From the NCBI GenBank assembly GCA_963920635.1, contig OY987303.1, positions 14,982,175 through 15,046,174 on the forward strand: a stretch of 64,000 bases of DNA, written 5' to 3'. The notes under the pieces are model-generated. The model made no database searches. It was given only the letters and a program-made list of their open reading frames with translations, and was not told where the DNA came from. This DNA comes from Pseudeuparius sepicola (taxonomy: Eukaryota > Arthropoda > Insecta > Coleoptera > Anthribidae). Below are positions 41,812 to 52,059 of this stretch, one piece after another; the stretch's first letter is position 1; every line of letters begins with the position of its first letter. The position numbers and the translations under genes were made by a program.

Positions 41812-43013
41812 GAGGAATGCACCCAATATACCTGAGGTGATAAGTCTAAGCCATAGGTTTAAAGCAAGTCATATCATGCATGCCTTAAACCCGTTTTAAT
41901 ATAGAATCTACGATATTTATTTTTGAAAAAATCCGAGGTCTGCAACCCTTCCTCCCGAGTTTGTCGCATCTACGCAGCGGTGCGTAAGTGCAACAAGCGA
42001 CCGGGGGAGTGTCTTGTTTCTGATATCGACAATTTGGTGTGACCAAGTTGAATGTATACCGAGCATCTTTGTAAGAAAGCAACTTTTATTTGCCAGTTAT
42101 TTGAGTTTCGCTTGGTTTTTTCGAATGAGTTCCTTTTATTTTTTTCTCTGAAATGTAGGTATGTGTACTACTCCGCTAAGATATTATTTATTTATAATAA
42201 GCACCCTCGAATACTTCTGTACAGATTTTTATTTTTAAGGTAGAAGCTCTTTATTGTCATAAGGTAAGCTCAACGTTTTTATTTATTTCTGGATACAAAA
42301 CTCGATAAAGGGCTTTTATGTTTTTCTTTTTTGGTTGTAGTTTATTATTTGTAAAGAAAATTTATTTGTCCAAAGTATACTAACTCCAATGAATTATATT
42401 TAATGTAAATGACTTTATTTCTATTTTTCTTTGAATAGTTTATTTATAAGTTATTGCAGCTATTGCTGATATGGAAAAATGTAGTTTTGTCTATTGTCTG
42501 TATGTTGATGATAATTTATATTTCATAAGAAATAGGGCTATCACAATATATACTCTAAAAATTGTAACCTGTGTTTTCTTCTCAACGTACCAATATCATC
42601 CTCAAGTATCTACAATAAGCATCTAATACTAAAATAATTACAAACAAGTAAACACTCTACTTGCACTACAGGCTACAGTACTATTAAACAATACCCAAGT
42701 TGGACGAATTTCGAACTATGTTCCCAGTAGAAGAAATCTCGAAATGTGAAGAGCCATCTTCAGGAGATACCCTAAGCCACCTGCTTTGCCGCCATCTATG
42801 TACGATGCAATAGTACTAAACTGCACGTCAGCGCCATCTGTGGTCTATAATGTACAACGAAGCTCATATATTTCAACCGTCCTCAGAAGGCCCGTATATT
42901 GATCTTCAAGCCTAAAGCATCCTACAGGTAGTGTAAAGAAAACTACCTGACTGACCTGACTATAAACCAACCTTTTTGTGTAGGGGGAAGCATAAGTGCT
43001 AATCATTAATAAA
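41812..43013 (+). other. Actn: Probable Actn 3' UTR and downstream sequence
   Basis: Non-coding sequence after the Actn stop. Candidate poly(A) signal AATAAA is at 43008-43013 (a second is at 43087-43092), giving a 3' UTR near 1.2 kb. Earlier AT-rich hexamer variants could give shorter ends. No RNA-level support is possible here. Confidence 0.4.
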
Positions 43014-43429
43014 TTTCTCCTGACCTGGTGTTATTTTATTTATTTAGGTAGGTATACTATTGTATGTTACTATTTTTAACTAGACCCTAATAAAATAAAT
43101 ATTAATGATATTCTTACTACCTACCTAACTCGAAAACTGTATTAACTGTGATTCATATATGGTGTTATCATTTTGTTTTCAATAGAAATATATTAATATA
43201 AAAAATGCATAAAACAATAATTCCCGTTTTGTAAAGAAGTAATATATATTTATATAAACGTGTCGCGCAAAATTGCGACTTGCAAGTTTATCCGGTTGAG
43301 ATAATTGCAAATCTGGCGTTGATCTCCAAGAGCTTTTATTTCAACCTTTTCTATCAATGCAAGTCTTAAAAATTTACCTCTCAAAATGTCGTGCGCACTA
43401 TTTTTCATTTTGTTTACTTACAACAAGCG

Positions 43430-43640
43430 AGGCACCGAGAGAAGTCTAAAATAAGGACCCGGCGACGCGTGCCACCCACTTGACTGGCTTGAACTAGGGC
43501 TCAAGAATCGATAGCCCCCTCGTATGCCACGGTCGCGTATAGCGGAAGCAGCCGACTCTGTCCGATCGCGCCCTTTACTCGCGAAATCGCGGTTCAAATA
43601 CTCGTATCCGCCAAGCGACGATTTTACGTTTTATTGAATT
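43430..43640. other. GC-rich patch downstream of Actn
   Basis: About 200 bp with many CpG, including the palindrome CGCGAAATCGCG at about 43576. It contains GGTTCAAATAC, similar to a polymerase III B box, but no tRNA fold. Not assigned. Confidence 0.3.
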
Positions 43641-43689
43641 TAGTGGATGAATGTTTTATGCAATAATTTTATAACTAAATAACAGCATT

Positions 43690-44390
43690 TATGTAAAGCT
43701 GTAGCAACGTAAAGTGCATTGGAGTCAGGTCCGGAGACCTGGGTGGCCAATGTATTACAAATTACAGGACTTCGACAACCTATTCATTTGCCTTGGAAAT
43801 TGTTTAACCACTCCGCAACTGCAGCAGCTGTGCTCTAACATGGGGCTCCGTCTAGTTGTAAACAGGCATCCTGCCTTTTCTGCAAGGGTAGGTCATTAAG
43901 AAATTCCCATAATTTGTCTTCTGAAAATTTTCAAAAGCAAGCACCATTTAAACTATCAAGGATAAAGTAAGGTCCAATCACTCTTCTGGATGATATTCCA
44001 CAAAAAACGTTAATTTTAAAAAAAATAATTTTCTTTGAAATGAATCACAAAATTAGGATTTTCTTCGGCCCATCTGTGTAGATAAAATTGGCCAGACAAT
44101 TTTCATCTTTTAATAAATGCCTTTGTGCCCACAAACAATACTCAAACCTTCTTTCTAAATCTCCTTCGTGCAAGGTGTGCAAATATTTGGGTTTAAACGG
44201 TTTAATTGTATTATTTTTTAAGAATTTACAAAATTTAAATTTAGAGCAGCTTCTCTTATACTATATACTTATTTTTTTAAAATATCGCAATATTTCCTCC
44301 GCATTTTCATCATTCTATTTTGACTACCTTTTATTTTTTATAACCTGCCCTACAAACGAATCAAATATTCACAAATTACCCAACTATTTT
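43690..44390 (-). pseudogene. Decayed mariner (DD41D-like) transposase
   Basis: Read on the - strand from about 44390 down, frames give LHEGDLERRFEYCLWAQRHL, LKDENCLANFIYTDG, then NVFCGISSRRVIGPYF, WEFLNDLPLQKRQDACLQ and LDGAPC. Then comes WLNNFQGK and a frame-shifted copy of the WPPRSPDLTP block. The order matches the transposase at 60930-62016. Multiple stops and shifts. The + strand ORFs at 43714-43899 and 44088-44396 are shadows of it. Confidence 0.75.
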
Positions 44391-44443
44391 TTTTAAATGG
44401 TAGTTATGAGTATCTAATTATCACTTGGGTAAGTAGGTATAGT

Positions 44444-44476
44444 CGTTGAGTGAGGGAATAATCATCTCACTCAACG
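44444..44476. repeat. Short hairpin CGTTGAGTGAG / CTCACTCAACG
   Basis: A perfect 11-bp inverted pair around an 11-base loop. The sequence GTTGAGTGAGGAATAAT recurs singly near 62981-62998, so it may be an end fragment of a repeat family. No function is assigned. Confidence 0.6.
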
Positions 44477-44479
44477 GTA

Positions 44480-44988
44480 TAAGTATACATATACAGCGAG
44501 CACATAAAGGTTGGAATAAATTCGGTAAAATGTTGTACTGTGCGATTAAAATTAAAAACGCTTCGGCACGTCCAACATAATTTTGAAAGGCGCATATTTT
44601 GACATATTTGTCGTTCTTGTGATGTCATTACTAACCAAGCTATGACGTCATCTATATATTTTTTTAAATGGCAACCACTATGTTTGATAGCGTCATTTAA
44701 AAGAACGCACTTTCTTTTTTCGGTACGCTAATAATAATAATACATTAAGTAACATTTTTTTTTTCATAAATTTTAAATTTAACATAAATTATTATGTTTT
44801 TAGACATTTCTCTAGTAGACGACTGTACCTACATTGCAGTGAAAATAAATAATGCACTGTTAGGCATCAGTGCCATATCTTACGCAAGTTTCATAGGCAT
44901 ATTGAAAATACCGATATAAGGTTTCTAATAATGCCAGATTTCCACCGAACAAAAAAAATAAACAAAAATTTTTGTCGCGTCAATTGTT
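44480..44988. other. Intergenic DNA, nothing recognised
   Basis: AT-rich, no ORF or repeat boundary supported up to the hAT target duplication at 44989. Confidence 0.4.
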
Positions 44989-45191
44989 TCTGATATCACG
45001 GGCGTAGCCAGGATTTAGTTTGGGGGGGGGGGGGGGGTTAGTTTGAGAAGTAAATAAAACAACAAAAATATACTTACATGAAATTTAATATCTATATATT
45101 CATCCGAAAAACTACGACATATTTATAAAGTTCTTAACTTTAAATGAAATGGATAAATTAATTTCGTTCCTCTGCGCTAAATCTAAAACCA

Positions 45192-45491
45192 TTAAAGAAG
45201 AAATCTTCGGCTTTTTCTTTTAAATATATCCACTACTTCATCTGCATGAATTTCTGTTCCATAGTGAATGTTCATTAGAGCCAAACCATTAAGTCTGTTT
45301 TCACTTGTAGTGTTTCGTAAATAGTTTTTCAGTCTCGGTAAGCTCGAGAAAGACCTTTCTGGGGTAGCAGTGGATACAGGAATGGTAGCCAAGATTTGTA
45401 GTAATGTGTAAATATTAGGATAAAGGTTTTTATCGCACATATCTAGGCATTCCAAACTAGATTTCGGGGTAGGCAGTCTTCTTATCAGCAT
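45192..45491 (-). pseudogene. hAT transposase C-terminal dimerisation region
   Basis: About 99 codons. ILATIPVSTATPERSFSSLP followed by RLKNYLRNTTSENRLNGLAL is the hallmark of the hAT C-terminal dimerisation domain, as in proteins annotated zinc finger MYM-type protein 1-like. The N-terminal zinc finger and catalytic core are absent. The first residues may be read across a deletion junction in a different frame from the upstream piece. Confidence 0.88.
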
Positions 45492-45699
45492 GCAAGGTAG
45501 CTGAAGCTTTGATAGCTAAATCCAAATTTGTTTCTTTATTAGAAACCCCTTGACCTTGACTACACCACTTTTTCCAGTAGTCCATACCTTTAAGTTTATC
45601 ACCCTTCCTTTTTTCCCTCTCAATTTTTCGATAGTAATAATGATTCACGTATCTATCCTTAACAAGGTCATCGAATAACAGCGCACTAAAATTACTCAC
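45457..45699 (-). pseudogene. N-terminal piece of the deleted hAT transposase
   Basis: An 80-codon frame ending near 45457, overlapping the start of the C-terminal region in another frame. It contains MDYWKKWCSQGQGVSN and a basic stretch. The overlap in different frames at about 45457-45490 marks the probable deletion junction. No independent function is expected. Confidence 0.5.
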
Positions 45700-46299
45700 T
45701 TACACGGTACACTTAATTCTCTTCACTATTCGTTCACCACTTTTCACTTTTATTCGCTTCGAGTTCGCATGGAACAATACTGCCGTAAGCGCGGTCACGC
45801 GCCGCGGCGCCGCTTATATAGCAGCCCAGTAGCCGTCCAGAAACTTCCACGAACTTCCACAAAGTTCCGCTCATTTCGACCGAGGGGCGTGGCGAATAAT
45901 CGAGAAACAACGCAAAGTGTCCCTACAATACAAAATAGTTCGGCTGCAACTGCGTCTGCCTCTCGTCAAAAGATGGCGCTAGGCGCTACTATTACTACAT
46001 ATATTCAAACGTAATAATAATTTAACTCTTCACTCCTCGTATTTTTTCGGTATAATATTAGGTAATATTTTGCTTATTTCGGGGGGGGGGGGGGGGGGGG
46101 TTTGAACCCCCGAAACCCCCCCCCTTGGCTACGTCCGTGTCTGATATGGTTTAGACATTGTTAATTTCTGGAATGTTTTTCGGTTGACTGATGAGAATTC
46201 TTGTAAGTATTTTTAAAGATTGATTTTTAAGTGTTTTTCTTTGTATAGTGAAAAATCTTTTAAGCATTCCCTAACCTCTCTTTTTTAGCAAATTACTCA

Positions 46300-46400
46300 A
46301 TGTAAAATTGTACCTGAGGATGGCCGCTGAGCCGAAACGTACGTAGTGAAAACTATTTTAATAAATGTTGTTTTATTCGGTCGAATCCCAAGAAACTATT
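46300..46400. repeat. Repeat tail with CTGANGA-stem-GAAAC motif
   Basis: CTGAGGA at 46314-46320, a GGC/GCC mini-stem, then GAAACGT at 46334-46340. This matches in form the motifs in both arms of the fold-back at 488-1053. Likely the end of a retroelement-derived repeat whose body is not recognisable here. Confidence 0.4.
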
Positions 46401-47640
46401 TATTGACGAAACGACCAAGAAACTAAATTTGTATTAACTCACAACGTACTCGCTTTGTCTGCCACATATAAAATGGCCGCCGTTTAAAGCGACGTAACAA
46501 AATCTCTACACGGCAGGGTAGGCACGCGCGGTGTCCTCTCTCTCTTTCCTTATCTAAGGGCGTAAGATATCTAAGAAAGCGATTTGTGCCGTTTATATTT
46601 GGTATATTATTATTATTATTAATAATGCGCATTGATACTTTATCACAACTCGCTCTTGCGCGTGCAAAGATAGACAAGTCTAAAATAACAGTTGTAAGAT
46701 TCATCAAGTTATTCAAAATTTTAAATCGATTTTGTAGAAATTGGGCATCAAATAAAATTTACTTTTATTTGTGAACATGTTTCCGTTCTTCCACTTTCTT
46801 TTTATTTCGATATCGTTGACAATATAAAGCATTCTTGGTTGATGGAACATTCGTAATAGAAGAATCAGCATTAATTTCAGTAACATCACTAGCAGATGCT
46901 AACATATTTTCTGTTGCTCACTCTTCGATGGCAATATAAAACATTCGAGAATCAGTATTAAATTGCATAACTCTTTTTCAATTAAATATGAAATTTACAA
47001 TTTAATTCTAATAATTTCTAATCTATTACAATATAATTACAATACAGTGTAATTACAATAATTTATACTCAGTTCAAACCAGTACCTACTTACCCATTTT
47101 ATTTAATAAAGCATAGATTTTATTTCTTTCGTCCACACTAGCATTAACTGTTTTGTCCGATAAGCACATTATGGCACGTACCTACCTAGTGAACCTAGTC
47201 AAACTGTAAACTGTAACATTTAACATATCAGTTTCACTATTATCAGTGACTATAACTATAATCACTGCTATTATCGTTTACTCGTATAGCGGCCTTGACT
47301 GCGACCATAGAAGGTCGTAGTAGATTCTTCTATGTAGTTTCTTCTATGCTGCAACAATGGATCTGTTGCCGCTGACAGAATCCGTCGCTTGCCGTTACAT
47401 ATTTCGTAGGACGGGTCCCACATACACGCGCCCAGAAGTATTTTCAATACTAAAACGCATTTTCATATTATTATAAACTACGAGTAAATATATAAAAAAT
47501 CGAAAGCTTATCGGATCACTATTTTATTTATTGTCTTGTTTACATATAACATGGAATTGTTTAGCAAAGGGAGAGCTGACAAACTTGAATGTTGGCGAAG
47601 GCGCCAGTATTATTGCGTTCCATTTGTCCGTGACGAAAAG
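46400..47640. other. Intergenic DNA, nothing firm
   Basis: AT-rich apart from a GC-richer patch at 46440-46560. Overlapping ORFs on both strands near 46423-46774 are not supported. A short inverted motif (GACCATAGAAGGTCG) lies near 47300. Confidence 0.35.
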
Positions 47641-47646
47641 GATATA

Positions 47647-48866
47647 CAGAGTGTAACTAAACTGTCAAAAATGAAACCACGTATTCTTGGTGTCAAAATA
47701 AGGCCACTTCTTCATATATTTTTTTCTCCTACGGGCCATAGTTTTTTTTATACAGAGCGTAGAAATTTGGAGAAAAATATACATATTTCTTAGTATTTCT
47801 AGAAGTAGACGAGATATTTTCTTCAAACTTGGCGTGTCACATGGGCAGATGAGCCGTCAAACTTAAGGTTGACATGAAGCTTCTGAGGCTCCTAGTTGCG
47901 GAGATACAGGGTGTTAGTAAAGTTAATTAGTTCTGAAAAATGTGAATACCCTGTATAATCGCATTTTTTAAATTTGTTTTGAGTGGTGAATAGAATGGTT
48001 AACAAAAAGTGTCTCTTAGTATTTTTTCATATTCGCAGCCGTTTCTTAATTATTTTTAAAGAACGGCAACGCTGCAGTGAACAATAGTCACTTTAAGAAT
48101 AAATCTAGCAATCTGTGGATGTCAATTAAACTTTATTTAACAAAATACAAACGCAAAAACAATAATAAAAGAAACGTATTGCTATTAGAAAATTAAATTA
48201 TTAAATGTTCGAAATGACCGCCGTCTCTTTCAATACACGCAACTATGCGTTTCCGCATGTTTATTATTGCCATTCGCAAGTCCATGGCAAAAGTGCATAT
48301 CAGTCAATTCTTCAAATGAAAATATAATTTTTCAAAATATTGATACTAGGGTGCAAAGTTGGCAGCCAAATGATTCAAATAATGCCAAGTTTAATTGACA
48401 TCCACAGATTGTTAGATTTATTCTTAAAATGACTTTTTTATTGCGGCGTTGCCGTTCTTTGAAAATAATTAAAAAACGGCTGAGAATATGAAAAAATACT
48501 AGGAGATACTTTTTGTTAACCATTGAATTTACCATTCAAAACAAATTTAAAAAATGCGATTATACAGGGTATTCTGAACTAATTAATTTTAATACCACCC
48601 TGTATCTCCGCAACTGGGGGCCTCACAAGCTTCATATTAACCTTAAATTTGACAACTCATCCGCTCATGTGACACGCCAAGTTTGAAGAAAATATCTTGT
48701 ATACTTCTAGAGATACTAAGAAATATGTGTATTTTTCTCTAAATTTCTACGCTCTGTATAAAAAAAACTATGACCCGTAGGAGAAAAAAATATATGAAGA
48801 AGTGCCCTTATTTTGACTCCAAGAATACGTGGTTTTATTTTTGACCATCAATTTAGTTACACCCTG
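47647..48866. mobile_element. Mariner-type fold-back element, arms ~480 bp, with transposase tail
   Basis: Ends CAGAGTGTAACTAA and, inverted, CAGGGTGTAACTAA are flanked by TA (47645-47646, 48867-48868). The left arm (47647 to about 48130) is matched in reverse complement by about 48370-48866. The centre (about 48190-48290, - strand) encodes the last residues of a DD41D-type transposase. This ties the fold-back class to mariner parents by internal deletion. Confidence 0.88.
48193..48291 (-). pseudogene. C-terminal remnant of a mariner (DD41D-like) transposase
   Basis: On the - strand a short frame reads MRKRIVACIERDGGHFEHL and ends TAA at 48195-48193. The GGHFEHL ending is the family's C-terminus; the complete relative at 60930-62016 has NGSHFEQLL in the same place. 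Everything upstream of the remnant has been replaced by the fold-back arm. Confidence 0.75.
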
Positions 48867-48869
48867 TAT

Positions 48870-51300
48870 ACGATTTACCTTCAGTCAACGATATATAGGT
48901 TTGATATAGGTATCTACTTGCGTATTTATTTTTTGTTAACAGAGAATATTATGTTATTTCGATTACGTAAAAAGGACAGTGCGCCCATTCCTGTTCCTTG
49001 TGCATATTACTACAGTAGAAACTCAACTATCGTATGCTTCTGCATATTTTCTGTTCCCGCAATAGGCGCCGTAAAATAGCGTATGATAGCGACTGTATAC
49101 AGCTTATTGTGTGGGTGGCAGTGGCGCATTGTGCATTCTCCCAAGCCTATTTATAGCGGTGTCAAATTCACTGTTTCTATTTTGCATTTATTCCAGTATA
49201 AGAATTTTATAAAACCGGTTTTATGTTTTCATAGGCTTAGATCTATTAATGGATTAAAAGAGAATTATTGCTACATCGGTACATGAGTTTTATTTAACAA
49301 AACTTTGTTTTTATGTTTTTAAGGCAGTTACCAGCTTAAAATTTCTTTCAGATACATACCCACAACTACAAGGTTGTTATGTAAGCGTTTTTAAGCTCCA
49401 GTATCCACCCGAAAAATTATTTTTAATTACTTCCATGCCGAAATTGAAATTCATTCAGATGGAAATGTATTCGGATTCCGCACGCTGTACAGGAGAAATA
49501 ACTGCGGATGTTCGCAGTTTTTTTTGTCGTCCCAATGGAAAATACCATGCAGACTCGCAGATAAAATTGTCATAGTGGGAGATAAATCTCATTACGCGAG
49601 GAATACATTCGTTTTGTAGCATTTTAGTTTGGTATAGGCATGAACAAATTGTCAAAAAATTTTAGCAGATATATTATTTTTTTAAAAGTGGAAAGGGAGG
49701 ATGCTTTCAGTGATTTGTCTATAATGTTTTGGAGTATTGCCACAGAATATATACCCGCTGAATAGATTTCAAACTTTCTGATCTCCTGTGGCCACTCAGA
49801 ACAATACAATGAGAGTTATCACACGAGGTGTAGCAGAGGGTAACATCCTGCTTTAAGGTTATGAATAATTTATTTAAAAAATAATATAATTTTGCTAGTT
49901 CAGGTATATATGTAGGTGTCATATTGTAACGCACAGGTACTCTGAGGTATCTCAAGATCTCGGTGGACTAAAATACTTTCAATTCTGTCATCGCCCAGCG
50001 GCAAATCGCCGCATTCTATAGAGATATATACAGTTCCTAACAGTTTTGTTCGCGTTTGATGGTCCAATAAAAACCGATAAAGCGCCTACGAGCGCCACAA
50101 TAAAATTATAAATTTAGTGTGTTTATATTCCAGACCCCCACTCGAGACTTCTCTATTTCCACCATAAAATATATTACTAACATATTGTGCCCAGCTCAGA
50201 TTTCACGTGTCTTTGGGAAACGCGGGGTAATTTATTGCGGTGTCGGTATTATTCATGGCCAATTTATCCCGACTATGTTAAATCAGACATTCCTAATCTT
50301 ATCTAGAGTTACGAGGTGTCAAATTTTTTAAGGCCCTAATTATTTTCGGGGCCCGACCGGAGCGATTTGTTTCTACGAATGTTTTTATTTAAATTCCAAT
50401 AAAGTCGGTTGGTTTACTAGGTTTATTTTGGGAGAAATGTAAGAGAAGTCGTTTAGGCAGTTTAGTAAATAGTCTGATCATTGATTACGACACGAGAGAA
50501 ATTCTTCGAATTAAAATAAACACTTCTTTTAAATGGGTGTTGACTGGGATTATGGGCAGTCAGTACAACGACTGCTCACTCGATTAAATGAATCAGATTG
50601 TCACCGTTTGAATGTTTCAAATAGGTATTGATTCGACGATGCCAAATACTAATAAAAATAAATTCTATATAACGACAAACGGCAGTTTCAGAGCCGGAGC
50701 TCCGTGTTGTTATTGCCTGATTTTAAATTCTGAACATTGGTATAAAAGCAATGTTGGCGGAATTTTTTCCAGCCATGAATTTGTATGCCTCATTATAGCC
50801 ATAGCCTCTTCATTCTTCCAAAATTGCCAATATTTGTCGATACAACGAAGATAAAATAATAGTAATTGCCTCCCTTCCCCGTACAAGGATTCAGTTGCTT
50901 CTGAGGTAGGTACTCCTAGTTTGGAGTATTGTGAGGGTTATAACTATTATTATTATTGCAAATCGCTTACGAAATAAAAAAATAGCCAGAGAAATTTTAA
51001 ATAAATATTATAGCCTTGCTTAATGTTGTATGGTTAAGTATCTCTCACCAATCTGCATCTTCTATTGTTACATATTTCAACGAATCCAACTCAGCAGTCT
51101 TATCGACATAGTTAATTATCCTGGTCTTGAACCGAGAGCGTACAGTATTATATATTTTCATGTATTGTTCTACAGATGGTATCGTACAACATAACTCACG
51201 ACATTTAATTTCCCATAGTCGCGATCATTTGACCATGGATAGGTATTCGTTTTCTGCTCTCTTTGCAGAAGCAGTGGGAAATAAAAATTACTTTGTTATA
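48870..51300. other. Intergenic DNA, no gene recognised
   Basis: About 2.4 kb with only short ORFs. The segment 50120-50360 is somewhat GC-richer. No inverted or tandem repeat of note. Confidence 0.4.
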
Positions 51301-51302
51301 CC

Positions 51303-52050
51303 CAAAACAACACCACTCTAAAATCTATACACAAAACCAAAATAATTAAAACAAAGCGCAATCCTTATTTCCGTGCACGGCACTGGTTATACTGGCCTAA
51401 CTAGCCCACGTCGACATACCTACTCCATGGATCTCCGAAACACGGACCAATCAAATCGCTACGTTCGCTTTCTTATTGGCTGCCTCTTTGATTAGGTCGA
51501 CGTCGACGGCATAAAAACCTTTTAATTTTATACGGGTGATTTCTGCTGACAAGTCTGGTATTTTTACCAATAGCAGAGCGTGGTAAATGTTATGAAATAG
51601 ATCGCACCCCGTATATCACTGTGTGTTCCAAGTGAGTTCATTTATACTTTTACCAGGGTACCTATAGCTTGAGAACAGGCGCCTCGGCAATTAAATACTA
51701 GAAAAAACGTTTTTTAACCATATTAAACCAAACCTGGTATTAGTAGTAAAAAGAGATGAAGGAGACAGAGATGATATAATAGTAAAAACAAGTGACTGCA
51801 TGCTCGCTTGGGTTATACCTACTGTTCGACGGCTGGCCACTTGTGCAGCGAAATGCGTTGGATAGTCGTCACAGATCTTAGGATATACATACTTGCGTAA
51901 ATAGTTATAATCGATATTGCTTCTTAGAGACCTTTTGACAATATTATATGGAGCATTAACGTTTACGTTGTGTTTGACGACAACCTATTCTTTTTGTGAC
52001 GCCAATTAGAGTTTTTTATGCTGTTTCAAGTGACTTTAGTAATACTGTAC
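51303..52050. repeat. Dispersed repeat, family C, copy 2, with a ~215-bp insertion
   Basis: Matches 29860-30445 in the same orientation. Relative to copy 1 it is interrupted between TATGAAATAG at about 51600 and ACTGTTCGACGG at about 51820 by ~215 bp of unrelated sequence. Both copies are diverged, so this is an old repeat; element class unknown. Confidence 0.78.
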
Positions 52051-52059
52051 CTATCCCTT

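Larger units (their letters stand above)
44997..46139 (-). mobile_element. hAT element, internally deleted, with promoter and both ends
   Basis: The 1143-bp element has inverted ends CACGGGCGTAGCCAGG and, inverted, CACGGACGTAGCCAAGG. It is flanked by a perfect 8-bp target duplication TCTGATAT (44989-44996, 46140-46147). Runs of about 14-20 G sit just inside each end. The - strand carries a short N-terminal-type reading frame and the hAT C-terminal dimerisation region, with the bulk of the transposase gone. A TATA box (TATATAAGCGGCG, - strand near 45820) lies in a GC-rich 5' region. Intact ends suggest it could still be moved by a related transposase. Confidence 0.93.

Noticed and set aside
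45769..46014. 81-codon + strand ORF rich in Arg and Pro
   Set aside because: Antisense to the GC-rich promoter region of the hAT element; no independent support.
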